The notes beneath the pieces were generated by a model. The model was not told the origin of the DNA. It saw only the letters and a list, made by a program, of their open reading frames with translations, and ran no database searches. A stretch of 64,000 nt of DNA from Takakia lepidozioides (taxonomy: Eukaryota > Streptophyta > Takakiopsida > Takakiales > Takakiaceae), in contig CM060734.1 of NCBI GenBank assembly GCA_030704615.1, positions 51,228,042 through 51,292,041 of the forward strand, given 5' to 3'. Positions 13,318 to 24,641 of the stretch are shown one piece after another (within the stretch, counting starts at the first letter, position 1; each line of letters starts with the position of its first letter). The position numbers and the translations under genes are program-made.

Positions 13318-14114
13318 TCTGCCCGCCCTGGTCATATATGCTTGGCCTAGCGACAAGTGCTCCATATTCCGTTGGTAACACTGGCACAGCCCGTGACTGC
13401 TCTTGCGTTTCAACATGCAAATCATGCTGCAATGGTTTGTCATGGATACCACTGTATCCCTTTAACTTATTGGCATTGACTCTTCCCAGCATTTCTTTGT
13501 TAATGGTTTGTAACATGGCGGTGTTGTTATCATACATCTTTTGTATGACATAAGGTCCTTTCCATGGTGATTTAAGCTTAGAAGCTTTAATTTTTCCCTT
13601 CTTCTGCAACCATAGAACCAAATCTCCCGTCTTAAAAGTTTTTAACTTGTTTTCGTCAAACTGTTCCTTCCTCTTCATCTGAATTCTGGTCATATTATCA
13701 GCTGCATCAGCACGTACTTCTTCCACATGGTATAATTCATGTTTCCTGACCTTAATGGAATCTTGCAATTCCTTTCTCTTTCCCCACTCCGCTCTCATGG
13801 TAGGTAACAGGAATTCCACTGGAAGTAAGGCTTCCATACCATAAACTAATTGGAATAGTGTGTACTTAGTGGTGACTTTATATGAAGTCCTGTATGACCA
13901 CAAAGCTGTCAACAGCTTTGTATCCCAATCCGTTCTGTTTGCATTGACTATCTTAGCCAAGATAGTACATAGTATTTTGTTGGTAGCCTCTGCCTGTCCA
14001 TTACCCTGTGGGTAATATGTTGTACTCTTCCTATGCACAATCATGAATTCTCTAGTCAATAATTCAATGGTCTCATTAATGAAGTGACTTCCCTGATCAC
14101 TAATAAATTCTAAG
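13318..14114 (-). pseudogene. Integrase C-terminal half, gypsy element 1
   Basis: This is the second half of the DDE integrase that joins retrotransposon cDNA to host DNA. It starts just after the inserted TIR element and contains ISDQGSHF (second catalytic Asp), the QGNGQAEATNK block with the catalytic Glu region, and then the basic GDLVLW / SPWKGPYVIQ C-terminal fold typical of Ty3/gypsy integrases. The reading frame runs on into the minisatellite. The N-terminal half lies at 16269-17098. It is broken by insertion and therefore inactive. Confidence 0.9.
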
Positions 14115-14118
14115 GGAT

Positions 14119-16268
14119 TGTAGTGTGAATGCAGGGGAGTAACATTGAAAATTTTGTTGGGCATCAAATTACGGCATTGATGAAAAAGGGAGTGCCTGGT
14201 ACTAATGTCGGGAGGGAATTACCCAGGCCTACAGGTAATTCCATGGGAACACTATGCTCTTGCTCTGCCAGGACAAAATATGGCTAAGTCATAACATGCG
14301 CATTTTTCATCCTTGGAATGAATGATTTTCGTCGTGTATGTTTAACCTAGAAACTCGAGCTGAGGAAAACGAGGAGGAAGACGACGGGCAACTCTTCACA
14401 GCTGCTGCCGTGGAGTTGTCAGGCAGGCTGGCTTGGGAACTTACACCTGCGCCATGTGAATCAGCTTGCCTTAAAGCGCGACGTTAAGGGATCTGCTTGG
14501 CATTTTGTGCAAGGAGAAGCGGTGCCTCTTTCTGCGTGGTAATAATCAATTTTGAAAGCTGAGCAGGTGCTAAGAGCGGTGCACTACCGCTGCCGCCATT
14601 GTCTTGAAGAGTACAGTTATGAGGAGATAGAGCGCAGCAACAGCTGTTGGGGAATGAGAAGTGCAGGCTGGTGTGGATGCGACTCGGGTTATCTGTAATT
14701 AAGACTTGTAGTTACCTTCTGTCTTAGAGCTGTAGGAGCACATCAATCCTTAGGGCAGAAGTACACATGTAGAAGGATAGGGTAGAGGTTGGCAAGCACA
14801 AGGATGTTGCCAGCTGATGAAGCAAGCCGTCATGACATGATGAGAACTGGAATCAAGATGAGAAGAAGCGTTGAATATGGCTGATGACAGCGATGGTGAG
14901 GTGCCAGCTTAGCAAGCAGAACCACCGCTTCACACGAGTATAAGACAGATAAGTTCTAAGAATGTTGGCTTCTCTTTTTGGGCACTTAGGAATGACTTTG
15001 TGAAGTTTTTGGAACTGTCTCTTGTATCTGCTGAAGGGGACAGAAATGTGAGGAGTAGAAAAGGCCTTTGAAAATGGAATGAAGACACTGGAATTCAAAC
15101 CAGGATAGGGTGGAGATGGATGCACCTGTTGTTACACTGTCATTAGGAAAAAGATAGAGGGGACAAGGATAGCTCACATCAGGGTCAGAATGGTTGCTGT
15201 TGTTGTGTTCATTTTCTTTATTTTCAGTGTCTTCAGCCAGCATAAGCAAACCAGCCCTGGATGTTAAAACAGTGGAGCCAGTGTAGAATTAGCTTGGTGG
15301 ATAAAGGAGAACAGGGATGGTCAGACAGAAACGGATTTGAAGAACTGAGAGGGATGACGTGGATGGGGAAGAAAAGTCAATACTGTTTTGGGGTTTGGAT
15401 CTGATTTATAGAAGTGTTCTCAGCATGTGAATGACTGAGGTTTGCATTTGAGGAGAAAAAGAGAGCTGTCAGGGTGTGTGATTTGAGATCTGTAGAAGGG
15501 TTGTGAAGCACCTTGGCCAAATAGGATCCACTTGGGGAAAGATAGTGCAAGGACCAGTCACTGGAGAGAGAGAAAAGAGAAAGACCGACAGAGGGGCAGA
15601 TCATGTCTTGTAACCAAGGTTGACTTCAATGATGGATGCACTGGATGCCTGGCTGGATGTGCATTTGCATTGCATCATAGCCATGCTGTTGTGAAAAAGT
15701 GAGGAATCCACACACCAAGGAAAAAGGATTTGAGAGAAAGAAAAAGTGAAAAGGGAGAAGGGTTGATGAGGGATGGACAAATGGAGAGGCAAGGTCAAGA
15801 AGACATGAACCCTGAATGATCAAACTAGTGGGCCTGCAGTTCATGGCAGATCTGAGCTGTCCACCCACCTAGACCGTGATCTCATTACAAAAAGGGGCTT
15901 CCGACGTGTTGCAGACCAAGGGAACTGCCCACAAGGGCAGTGTTTATCACTGACATAGGGCTGATTGCATCACTGAATACATCGTGGCAGCATAGTTGGT
16001 GCTGTACCTGCAGGTAGAGGATGTTGTGTAAAAGGTAGAACCAAGAGTGAACAACAATTTGACTCCCCATCCATGTCTTCTCTTCCGCTGCGGCGTGGAT
16101 GAGGATTGCTTGAACTCTGATCACGAAGGAGCTGAGGGAAACCCACAGCCAACTGACGACAGTAGGACAGAAAAGAAGAACCTTCTTTCTTTTGCTCCGC
16201 TTAGAATGGAAGGAAGCACAATTAGAATTATACAGAAGGGGATTCACGCCCCTTCTTTTCACACTACA
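14119..16268. mobile_element. 2,150-bp non-autonomous TIR element inside integrase, 4-bp TSD
   Basis: The insert starts at 14119 with TGTAGTGTGAATGCAGGGG. Its other end, read on the minus strand from 16268, is TGTAGTGTGAAAAGAAGGGG, which gives an 11-bp perfect terminal inverted repeat plus a shared GGGG. The flanks are GGAT at 14115-14118 and GGAT at 16269-16272, a 4-bp target duplication. Removing the insert with one GGAT re-joins the integrase reading frame exactly, so the boundaries are secure. No transposase is visible; the ORFs inside look random. I do not assign a superfamily, because a 4-bp TSD with these termini fits no common plant family that I know well. Confidence 0.85.
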
Positions 16269-17370
16269 GGATAGCCAAATCGTGTAAGTATGTTCTCATA
16301 CAGGAACCTTGCTGTAGACTTGGCTGTGTTGTCCCTCAAAGCTTTAGCTTCCACCCACTTCGTAGTATAATCAGTGGCTGTAATTATGTACCTCATCCGT
16401 GTATTCTTGGCTGGTGGGTTAATCGGTCCAACAAAGTCTAGTCCCCATTTCTGAAATGGTTCCGTAGGCATTGTAGGATGCAAGGCCATCCTTCCAGATC
16501 TCTGCAAAGCTCCTAGCCTCTGACATTCATCACAACTCTGACAATACTCGTGTACATCTTTGAACAAAGTAGGCCACCAGTAACCTGCGAGTAGTATCTT
16601 CCTACTGATAGTCTCTTCTCCAAAATGACCTCCAGCCACTCCTTTATGAACTTCCTCCAAAACTTTATTTACTTCATGGTGGTACAAGCATCGTTTTAGT
16701 ACTCCATCAGGTCCTAGCTTATACATTCTGCTTCCTACCATAGTATAAGGTAAAGCTTTGATAGCGATTCTCTTCCTCTGCTCCTTACCATAACTAGGTG
16801 GGCATTGACCATGAGTAAGGTAGTATCTGATTGGCCACTGCCAATCTAACCATTCATCTGCACTTCCTTGCACCTCCATTATAAATAAACTCGCATCAGG
16901 TAACTGATCGTCCACTCCTGTGGCGGCCTCTCCTGTTGTTAGTCGTGACAAATGATCTGCTACAAGATGCAAACGGCCAGGCTTGTAAATAACCTCGAAC
17001 TCAAACTCATGCAAGATTATTAACCACCTCGCTATCCTTCCACTTATCAAAGGTTTGTTCACCAGATATATCAGATCCTGGTGATCCACATAAAACATAA
17101 ACTTCTTCCCAATAGGTAATGCCTGAATTTCTTGACTGCATAAATCATTGCCAGTGCTTCTCTTTCAGTTGTGCTATAGTTTCTTTCAGCACTGTTCATC
17201 AACCTGCTAGCATAGTACACAGGTGAATCTATATTTCCTGTAACATTCTGGGCTAACACTGCTCCCAACGCTTCTCCTGATACATCGCAGTGAACATGAA
17301 ATACTACATGCCAGTGAGGGTTAATCAGCATAGGTGTAGTTGTTACTGACAGTGTAAGTTCCTCAAACGC
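16269..17370 (-). pseudogene. RNase H and integrase N-terminal half, gypsy element 1
   Basis: The RNase H part (17370-17071) shows the HCDVSGEALGAVLAQ active-site strand and [24 protein letters not shown] frameshift near 17,090 moves the frame into 17098-16269, where [17 protein letters not shown], the HHCC zinc module ([21 protein letters not shown] with CQSCDEC) and the first integrase aspartate block GLDFVGPI are seen. The reading frame then stops at the TIR insertion. The ORF also reads through a stop at 17371 that separates it from the reverse transcriptase. Confidence 0.9.
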
Positions 17371-19641
17371 CTATTGACATTCAGCTGTCCAGGCAAACAC
17401 TGCATATTTCTTTAGAAGCTTGCTCAATGGTGCTGCTATTTGTGCATACCTTTTGACAAATCTTCTGTAATAACTGGTTTGCCCAAGGAATCTCCTCAAA
17501 CTCTTAACATTCACTGGTGGTGGAGAGGCTTTAATGGACTCTGTCTTCATGGGATCCACAAGAAGTCCCTTCTTACACACAATGTGTCCCAGAAGCACCC
17601 CTGAATTCACACAGAAAGTACACTTCTCTGGATTCAAGCCCAGACCTCTCATCCTGCATTTGGCCAGACATAACTCCAATTTATGCAAGTGCTCATTCTT
17701 AGAGCTGTACATACTGAAATCATCCAAGAACACCTGCATGAAATCATCCAGATACTCATGAAAAGATTCACTTATTACTCTCTGAAAGGTTGCTGGTGCA
17801 TTACAAAGTCCAAAGGGCATGACTTTGTATGCATAAGCACCCCAGTCTGTGATGAAAGCTGTCTTTCCTTGATCTTCTTCTGCCACTTGCACTTGATTAT
17901 AACCACTGAACCCATCCATGAATGAGTACATCTCATGGCCTGCCACAGTGTCCAATACTGCTTCTGTGAATGGCAAAGGGAAAGGATCTTTCTTCGTACA
18001 AGCATTCAGCTTCTTGTAGTTCACACATACTCTTAGTTTACCATTCTTCTTGGGAACTATAACAATGGATGACAACCAAGTTGTATACTCTATTGGGTAT
18101 ATAAACTTAGCCTCAGCCAACTTCTTAATCTCTTCTCCAACCTTCTGTGCGTAGTTGGGATTCATTCTGTACCTCGCCTGCTTGATTGGTACTGACCCTG
18201 GTTCCAGTTCAATCTTATGCTGACAGACTTCAGGTGGTATCCCTTTTAGATCCTCATAGCTCCAAGCAAATACATCTCTGTATTTGATGAACAAGCTTTT
18301 AGCTTCTTCAAAGAATTCCGGCTCCAAATCAGCTCCTACTTTCACCATCCTCGGTTCATCTTTAGTTCCCACATTCACTTCCTTCACCTGCTCATCAGCT
18401 GTGATTGTCCAATCAGTCACCACTTCATCCTGTAAGCTCACAGTGGCTGGTTCCTCTAGGATTTCCATTTCTCCTTCTCTTTCTTCATAGAAATGTGATG
18501 GGTAACTGCTGGTTTCCTCTTCAGTTGGTGTTGCTGTCACTACACCACAGCAGATACCTCTTAAACAACTTAGGCTTTCCAGCCACATCTCTGCAACCTG
18601 CTCCCACTCTGGGTGTGCAGCAAATAGGGTAGCTTCCTGCTCCTCATCCAGTCCTCCTTTCCAGTCATACTCTCTGACTCCTCGAGGTCTTCTCGTAGCA
18701 GGTAATCTACTAGATTTCTTTGTGGTAATTTGTATCTCGTGTATCCCATTATGCACGGTTAGTAACTGAGAATTCCAGTCATGGAATACCCTGGCTTGTT
18801 TCAGCCACGGACGTCCCAATAATAAGGAGTAAGCCTCCATGACTTCATCCATCTTCAACACAGTTACTGTGATCATAAAGATCATCTTCTGTATCTGTAT
18901 CTTAACTCCTCTTATTAATCCCAATGGCTGTACACTTCTTTGATCTGCCATTGTTACTGTAAATTGGGCTGGTTTCATGTTACTTAGACCAAGCTTCTTT
19001 CTTAATTGGTCTGTCATGATATTTACTCCAGAACCTCCATCTATCAGTACATCAGTTAGTTATGTGCTTCCAATTCTCAATTGGATTACTGGCATAGAAT
19101 CATCAAAGTCCATGACTGTTTCTCGCCCTTCCGGCTTCACATTATAACTGGTCACCTTGCTGTTCAGGTCTGTGTTTCCTGTCTCCTGGGCAATTCGATT
19201 GATTGCTTGATACAGCCTATGCCTACAATAAGGTGCCACAGCCAATAGCTGTCCAATGGTAATCTCTGCTTTGGTCTGGCATATTACTTCAGCCAAAGTC
19301 TCTTCATTACTTTGCATGCCTGCATCTTCTTTCTTTCTTTCATCCTCACTCCCTTCTTCTTCTTCATCAGAATCAGAGGAATCTGCCACAGGAATATCAG
19401 TACTCTTTTGCATTTCCCTTATGGTATCTGCCACTTCCTCGTGCAGTTCCTTCTCATCTTTCCAAGTCTCTTCATCTTCAGGCATATCACTGCCATCTTC
19501 ATTATCATCATCTTCCTCAGCTAGTGGAGGTATTAGTTTGGCTTTGCTTCTGGTTACTATCATTGTACTTACTTCTGGTACAACACATGGCCTAACCATG
19601 TGAGCTGCCACCACTGGGCCCTCATTCACAGGAGCTCTCAT
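17371..19641 (-). pseudogene. Protease and reverse transcriptase, gypsy element 1
   Basis: Two segments in one frame (19641-19060 and 19017-17371) are separated by a TAA. The first is acidic (EEDDDNEDGSDMPEDEE). LIDGGSGVNIM just after the stop fits the pepsin-like D-S/T/G-G active site, with Gly following Asp. The reverse transcriptase has KLRVCVNYKKLNACTKKD, the YSFMDGFSGYNQ aspartate block, PFGLCNAPATFQR and the polymerase box QVFLDDFSMYS (YxDD variant FLDD), then GLNPEKCTFC and RRFLGQTSYYRRF. It copies element RNA into DNA. Nonsense codons make this copy dead. Confidence 0.93.
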
Positions 19642-19659
19642 CTCATTCTGGTGTCTTAT

Positions 19660-20814
19660 CTAGAATGAACAGGCTGCCCTGCGATGTCCTGGCTGATTAC
19701 AATAGTAACATAGTTCTTCACCATTGGGTCCTCGCCCTTGGTCTGTTCTTGGATTATTTCTGTAATCCTGATTCCCGGGCTGGTAATTCCCCCTTGGATT
19801 ACCCTGATAGTTGCCTCTGGAATTTCCTTGGTAATTCCCTCTTGAATTACCTCTCCCTTCCATGCCATTGTTATAACCACCAGACCTACCATAGCGGTCC
19901 TGATCATTGTTTCTTCTTGGCTGGGGCTGCACCTGATGCACCCTTACTTGCCTAGGTTCTCTTGCAGCTGTCCTTCTGTTGTAGTAACAATTCTCAGTAG
20001 AATGGTTATCCATTTTACAGATAGTACAGTGTTTCTCCTTCATGTGGCATTCTGTGGTGGTATGGCCTTCATTCTGGCACTTTGCACACCAAACACCCTT
20101 CCTCCAATGTGTTGCAGCCTCTGTGACATACTTCTTCAAGATTTCTTCCAATCTTTTTTCATAGTTATCCCTCTTCAGCTTCTCCTTTCTCTTACTCTTC
20201 CTTTTTAGTTCTTGCTCTTCTTCTTCATCTGACTCATCCTCAGAGTCCTCATCATCCCTTTTCTCTCTCCTGAGCATTCCCAATTGCTCAATTCTGTTTG
20301 CAGTTTCAAATGCCTCCTCCACTGTATTATGGGGTAACATATCCACTTTCTTTTGCAACTCTGGTCTTAGTCCACTCACAAACCAAGTCTTCTGTAAACC
20401 GGGTGCTGGTACTGCAACCAGCTTTTTCATCATCAATTCCATCTTTTCCATATACTCCTCAACAGTTTCATGCTTCTTTTGCTTTAACTGTTGTAAACTT
20501 CCATACACTTCATCCTCAGTTTTACTTGTCCTGAACCTATTTCGAAATGTTGTATTCAAGCCATTCCAGGTTAGGAAATGATTATCAGGGAATCTTGCAT
20601 ACCATTCACTTGCTTTCTTGATAAGTGAACAAGGAAACAATCTCATCTTGGCATCATCGCCATTCTCATTGTTCACTATACACATGTGCTCAAATTGGCT
20701 AATGTGTACATCGGGATCCTCTTTCCCTGAATATATTGGAAAGGGTGGTTTTGCCCGTGTTGGTTGTAACGCCATCTGTGGCCCTACCTTCTGCCCACTG
20801 ACAGGTGCTGGCAC
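19660..20814 (-). pseudogene. Gag with retrotransposon capsid domain and two zinc knuckles, gypsy element 1
   Basis: The capsid-like part has DPDVHISQFEHMC, ASEWYARFPDNH and FRTSKTEDEVYGSLQQLKQK, matching the Retrotrans_gag pattern. It is followed by a Lys/Glu-rich stretch, a Cys/His pair cluster (WCAKCQNEGHTTTEC and CTICKMDNHSTENC) and an Arg/Gly/Asn repeat region with GNSRGNYQGN units. A classical CCHC knuckle, CYYCNQPGHRRAAC, closes the ORF. A single in-frame TAG at 19662-19660 separates it from the protease-RT frame. Gag packages element RNA into particles. Confidence 0.92.
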
Positions 20815-21245
20815 CCTTGCTGGTGCTGGTCCTTCAGGACCTGCGGAAGGTGAAGAAGGAGGAGAGGATGTGGCAGAGCCAACGGAGAGTTCAGACTCTC
20901 CAACACCATTGCAGTTGAGTTACATGAGTGAAGAAGAAACCCAAGGACAGAACTTGGAGGATGAAAACAGGGAGAAGAAATTGGAAGAGTATGAAAAAGT
21001 AGACCCAACAGCTGAGGTTGAGACTACAACCAGGACATCCCAACCCGTTGGACCTGGATCAAGTGGAGCACTTGGATCACAGGCCAACAAAGGTGTCGGC
21101 TCAGGGGGATCAGGCGGGCGGCCTGGATCTGGCTCTGGGGGGACAGGGAGTGTGGGAAGTAGTGCAACTGAAGCTGGGAATACTGTGAATATCGTGGGGC
21201 CACTAGCAGGGAGTGCTCAAGGGCCACCACTTGGTGGAAAATCCA
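20815..21245 (+). pseudogene. Inverted protein-coding segment in the gag leader of element 1
   Basis: Within a minus-strand element, this 430-bp block is open on the plus strand and has protein-like composition: an acidic Glu-rich half (LSYMSEEETQGQNLEDE) followed by a Gly/Ser-rich half (GSGGSGGRPGSGSGG). The minus strand is broken into short pieces. At its left edge lies a hairpin, GGTCC-TTCA-GGACC, at about 20,830-20,845. The simplest reading is a local inversion of the N-terminal linker of Gag. It would otherwise be a chance open frame in biased sequence. Confidence 0.5.
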
Positions 21246-22311
21246 TCAGAAAAACGAAACTGGAGTTCCTGCTTTTGGTGTTCCATGCCAACTCTTATCA
21301 AAGATTTCTGTCAAATCTTTTATCCAGGGATGTACCTCAGATCTTTCACCTCGTGATTGATCTTCTTCTCGTACCAATTCCCTTAATCTTTCTTGCAAAG
21401 AAACAGAAGGAGTGGTATCCAACTCTAGTTCTTCCTGTATGGGTGATGTACTCTTTGATCTTAATGGTGTGAGAGGTCCAGATGATTCCCCTATGTCTAT
21501 TCCTCTCTCCCAAAGATATGGATAATTAGCTTTCAGATAGCTTTCTCTTTTTACTGAATATCTCTGGCGTCTATCTTCTCTTTCATCACTCATGTCCCAT
21601 GTCTTTCATTTCTTTTTAACGTGGCAATAACCAAAACTCTCTTCCGTAATATCTCTCGTATATGCCTGGGTTTCTTTCAAGCTTCAATGCACCCTTGGTT
21701 ATACTTGAAGTCTCCGTTACCATATAACCATATGGCAAACAAGTCCGAAAAGCTGTTCTTGGTGTGAGTTTGATCCACAAAATATCCTTTGGAATCCAAT
21801 TCTTTACCAGTACAAGCTCTTCATGCATATGAGTATAAACATTCACCTTTCTTTCTTCCCAGCCTTCAAACTCTACTCGCTTAATGGATAGCAATGCTAT
21901 CACATAAACCAACGTTGGTAACCAACGTGCTCTTCCTCTACAGGCTACCTGATAAATCTTTATCACTCCTTTCTCCAGACCCCATTCTGGATCAGCATCA
22001 TGCACTCGCTTAAGAATATTTTCTTTACAACCGTCTGGCAATTCCAAGAACCTTTGAAAGAATTGTTTGGACAATCTTTCTTCCTTCGTTCCATAGGGAA
22101 TTTGATTCACTTCAAATTCTTTAATGGTCCAACCACCATGATCCCACCAGATGCCTGTCACATCTGGTTGTTCATGACTCAGTTCCCCAGTATGGTCGCC
22201 AAATGTCGCGCAGCTTTTACTCACCCATCCCTTCGCTATCCGAGGCGGAAACTCCAAGATAGAAGAGTTGGAAATCTCTAAGTACTCAGCCCGCTCAGAA
22301 CAATCAGTCAT
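21246..22311 (-). pseudogene. Leader ORFs upstream of gag in element 1, function unknown
   Basis: Two minus-strand ORFs are present, 22311-21616 (231 codons) and 21593-21246 (115 codons, another frame). The first has the look of a folded protein: RWLPTLVYVIALLSIKRVEFEGWEERK, then NWIPKDILWIKL and YGYMVTE. The second is charged (SDEREDRRQRYSVKRE, LQERLRELVREED). I do not recognise a family. Being co-directional with gag, they may be an extra 5' ORF of the retroelement, as some plant gypsy lineages have, or the start of the same accessory protein whose remainder lies at 10-12.5 kb. Confidence 0.5.
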
Positions 22312-22879
22312 GACCTACAACTAGTGTATCATGGGGGTGTTTCCTATTTGTTTTCCCTTCCGCATTCATGTTAGCTACCTTACTAGTGATAATTTAAGTA
22401 TCAGTTTGCTTCATCAATCTATCGGATTCCATCAACTCATCATTCATTCCACAGCTTCACTCAGATCTCTCTACACAGTGTGATTGTATCGTATAAGTAT
22501 CAGATTATGATTTATCAGGTATCAGGCCGAAGCCATTTCAATACGAGTTTTGGTTACTCGTCATTATTAAAAGTGTCTCTAATCTGCTCTACAATATCAC
22601 TACAGCTTTGCATATAACAAGCATCTACTAATCATCTCTCCTCCTTCACCGTGCTCTCCATCTTTGCTTTTGTTCTTGCTCTCCGCCCGATCCCCTCTCA
22701 TGCATGACCAAGTAGTCTCCCCGTGAAGTGTCTTCCTTCAGTCCTTGCTCCTCCTTTTATCTTCCTACCCGTTGTTCTTAACCGCTTCCCTCACTAACCG
22801 TCGTCCGTGAACTAACATGTTCCCTTCGCAGGTGTTGTTCCCCACAGTCGTTCCCTGTCCTGCTATCCTTTCCCTATGG
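22312..22879. other. No gene seen; pyrimidine-rich leader of element 1
   Basis: The sequence is CT-rich on the plus strand (purine-rich on the element's sense strand) without credible ORFs. It may hold the 5' leader or LTR, but no second copy is visible. Confidence 0.35.
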
Positions 22880-23025
22880 TCGTGACAGTTGTGTCAAGCT
22901 GTGACTGGCTGTGCGACTATGTTTGGCTGTGTCGGGCTGTTACTGGCTGTGTGGCTGTGTCGGCTATGATGGGCTGTGTTGGCTGTGACTGGCTGTGTTG
23001 GCTATGACGGGCTGTGTAACCCCCT
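22880..23025 (+). repeat. GGCTGTGA-type minisatellite, array 2
   Basis: Repeated CTGTGACTGGCTGTG and GTGTTGGCTGTGACTGGCTG units lie at the 5' side of element 1. The core is the same as in the arrays at 13,022 and 38,905, but here it is shorter and more degenerate. Confidence 0.8.
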
Positions 23026-24137
23026 TCTAAAGTGCGCTGCTGTCACCCCTAAGGCTCATGGTCTCAGTCTGTGCAAAAATTAAGGGTACCCTACAGATCC
23101 CGTATAAGTGTCTAAGTCCCAGACAGTCCTCTAACAATAGTCTCTAAGGAGAGCAGGGAAAGGAAGCCTGAGAACAAATCTGCCCCAAACGCATACCCTG
23201 TAATTGCTGGCAAGTGCACCTCCGTAATATAGAGGATATTAGAGGCCAGAGAAGGAGTAGCCACCCACTGGTGTGGTGAAGGAGACCCTTCCCCAAGCCT
23301 GAGGATGTCACACCAATGGTTTGGAACAAATTGCAGGATGGGGTGTATGCCAGAGCGAGCCCTATTGGCACCCAGAACTGTAGTAAGAGACTTCGGGGTG
23401 CTAGTCCAGAGGTGGGAGATCTGGGAGATGCCTCTAGTCTCCCAAGATGCCGATCTTTTGGCCTAGCACTTCTCTTGAGGGGTGGGCAAAGCTGAGTTAA
23501 GGAAGAGGTGTTGCCTCTGAACCTCATGGGTGAAAGCATGCTAATGTGTACCACTGACACTCCTGAAAATGACTCAATTTTGACTGCTGGTGCGTTACAC
23601 CGCGGCGCGTGGACATGACATGTTGGGATGAAAACGTGATGAAATTTACAGATGATAGTGGGCACACCGTCCCTCACTGGATACTTCCGTGCACTTGCTA
23701 TCACTCACCCTATACCTGTCCCTCTCAGTTCTGCCATTAGATGCTCGTATACCCTCTTGTACACCTCCAATTTTGCTCGTACACCGCTAATTTTGAGTTT
23801 ACGATACTAACTCGACTTCCGTTTGCCACCATTTACTTTCCCCTCATCGCATCCAAGCCGGGTTTTGTGTGTTTGATGCCTACTTCAGTGCTGTAGATGC
23901 TCGTATAATTTTTAGGAGTTTATTTTATATATTTTTAATTTTAAAACAATTTGCAATGAATGATACACTATTTGTAAGAACTTATTTTGGCCTCAAATTC
24001 AAAATTGGAGGACCTTGTAGCCATTTCATGGACATGGCCTTCTTCCTTTTCAGTAGCTAAACACTTTTGATGAAAGAACCATATTCAAATTTTGAGGTTT
24101 AGTAGTACCAAAGTTTAGGGGGCAAACTACGCAAGAC
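23026..24137. other. No gene recognised between element 1 and the MULE
   Basis: The longest open frame (23704-23144, minus) has no recognisable domain and a Cys/Ser/Pro-rich chance-like composition. From about 23,850 to 24,060 the sequence is AT-rich. I see nothing else. Confidence 0.4.
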
Positions 24138-24641
24138 ACGAATGAAAATTTCAGAGTAGTGCGAGAGGAAATTCGTACGGATGAATGGGTCCGTCGAATG
24201 GATGAATGTAGGATGAATGTAGGATGAATGAGGGACGTCAAAATACGGATGAATGTACAATGGATGAGAGCAATGACATTTGGGGGGAAAGAACTTGAAG
24301 GATGTTGAATGAAGCAGGCCATCCTCCACTGTTTTGAAGTTGTATGAATTTCCCTCACGTACCTTTTATTCGAAACTATATACAAGTCGTATAAACAATG
24401 GCAGTAGTGAAGGTCCATGTAAGACTGGGGTATATTCAGAAAGCACGGTTGAAATTGGAAAGTCACAAAGTGTAGAAAGTGTACAAAGCATTACCCTCCA
24501 TTTTGATCATGACGTGGGGTGGGGGATGGCTTCTGAGTGAAGAAAGTGCTAGCATGAAACAGCCTGAAGGTGTTTCCATATAAAGGCGACTTTGTCATCT
24601 GCCACCGGACATCACAGAAAAACAGCCCAGGCTTTGCAAGG

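Larger units (their letters stand above)
10193..23025 (-). mobile_element. Ty3/gypsy LTR retrotransposon, minus strand, degenerate (element 1)
   Basis: Reading along the minus strand, the order is leader ORFs (22311-21246), an inverted segment (21245-20815), Gag with zinc knuckles (20814-19660), protease-RT (19641-17371), RNase H (17331-17071), integrase (17098-16269, continuing at 14114-13330), a peptide-coding minisatellite, and an accessory ORF. PR-RT-RH-INT order defines Ty3/gypsy. I could not find a matching LTR pair, so both ends are soft. GGCTGTGA minisatellites sit near both ends. Stops, frameshifts and the insertion at 14119-16268 show it is inactive. Confidence 0.75.

Noticed and set aside
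20618-21472. A plus-strand host gene of 284 codons
   Set aside because: Only the middle part is protein-like; both ends are antisense to Gag and leader ORFs of element 1. It is better explained as a local inversion.
23144-23704. Minus-strand ORF of 186 codons
   Set aside because: No domain, compositionally chance-like, no supporting splice or neighbour context.
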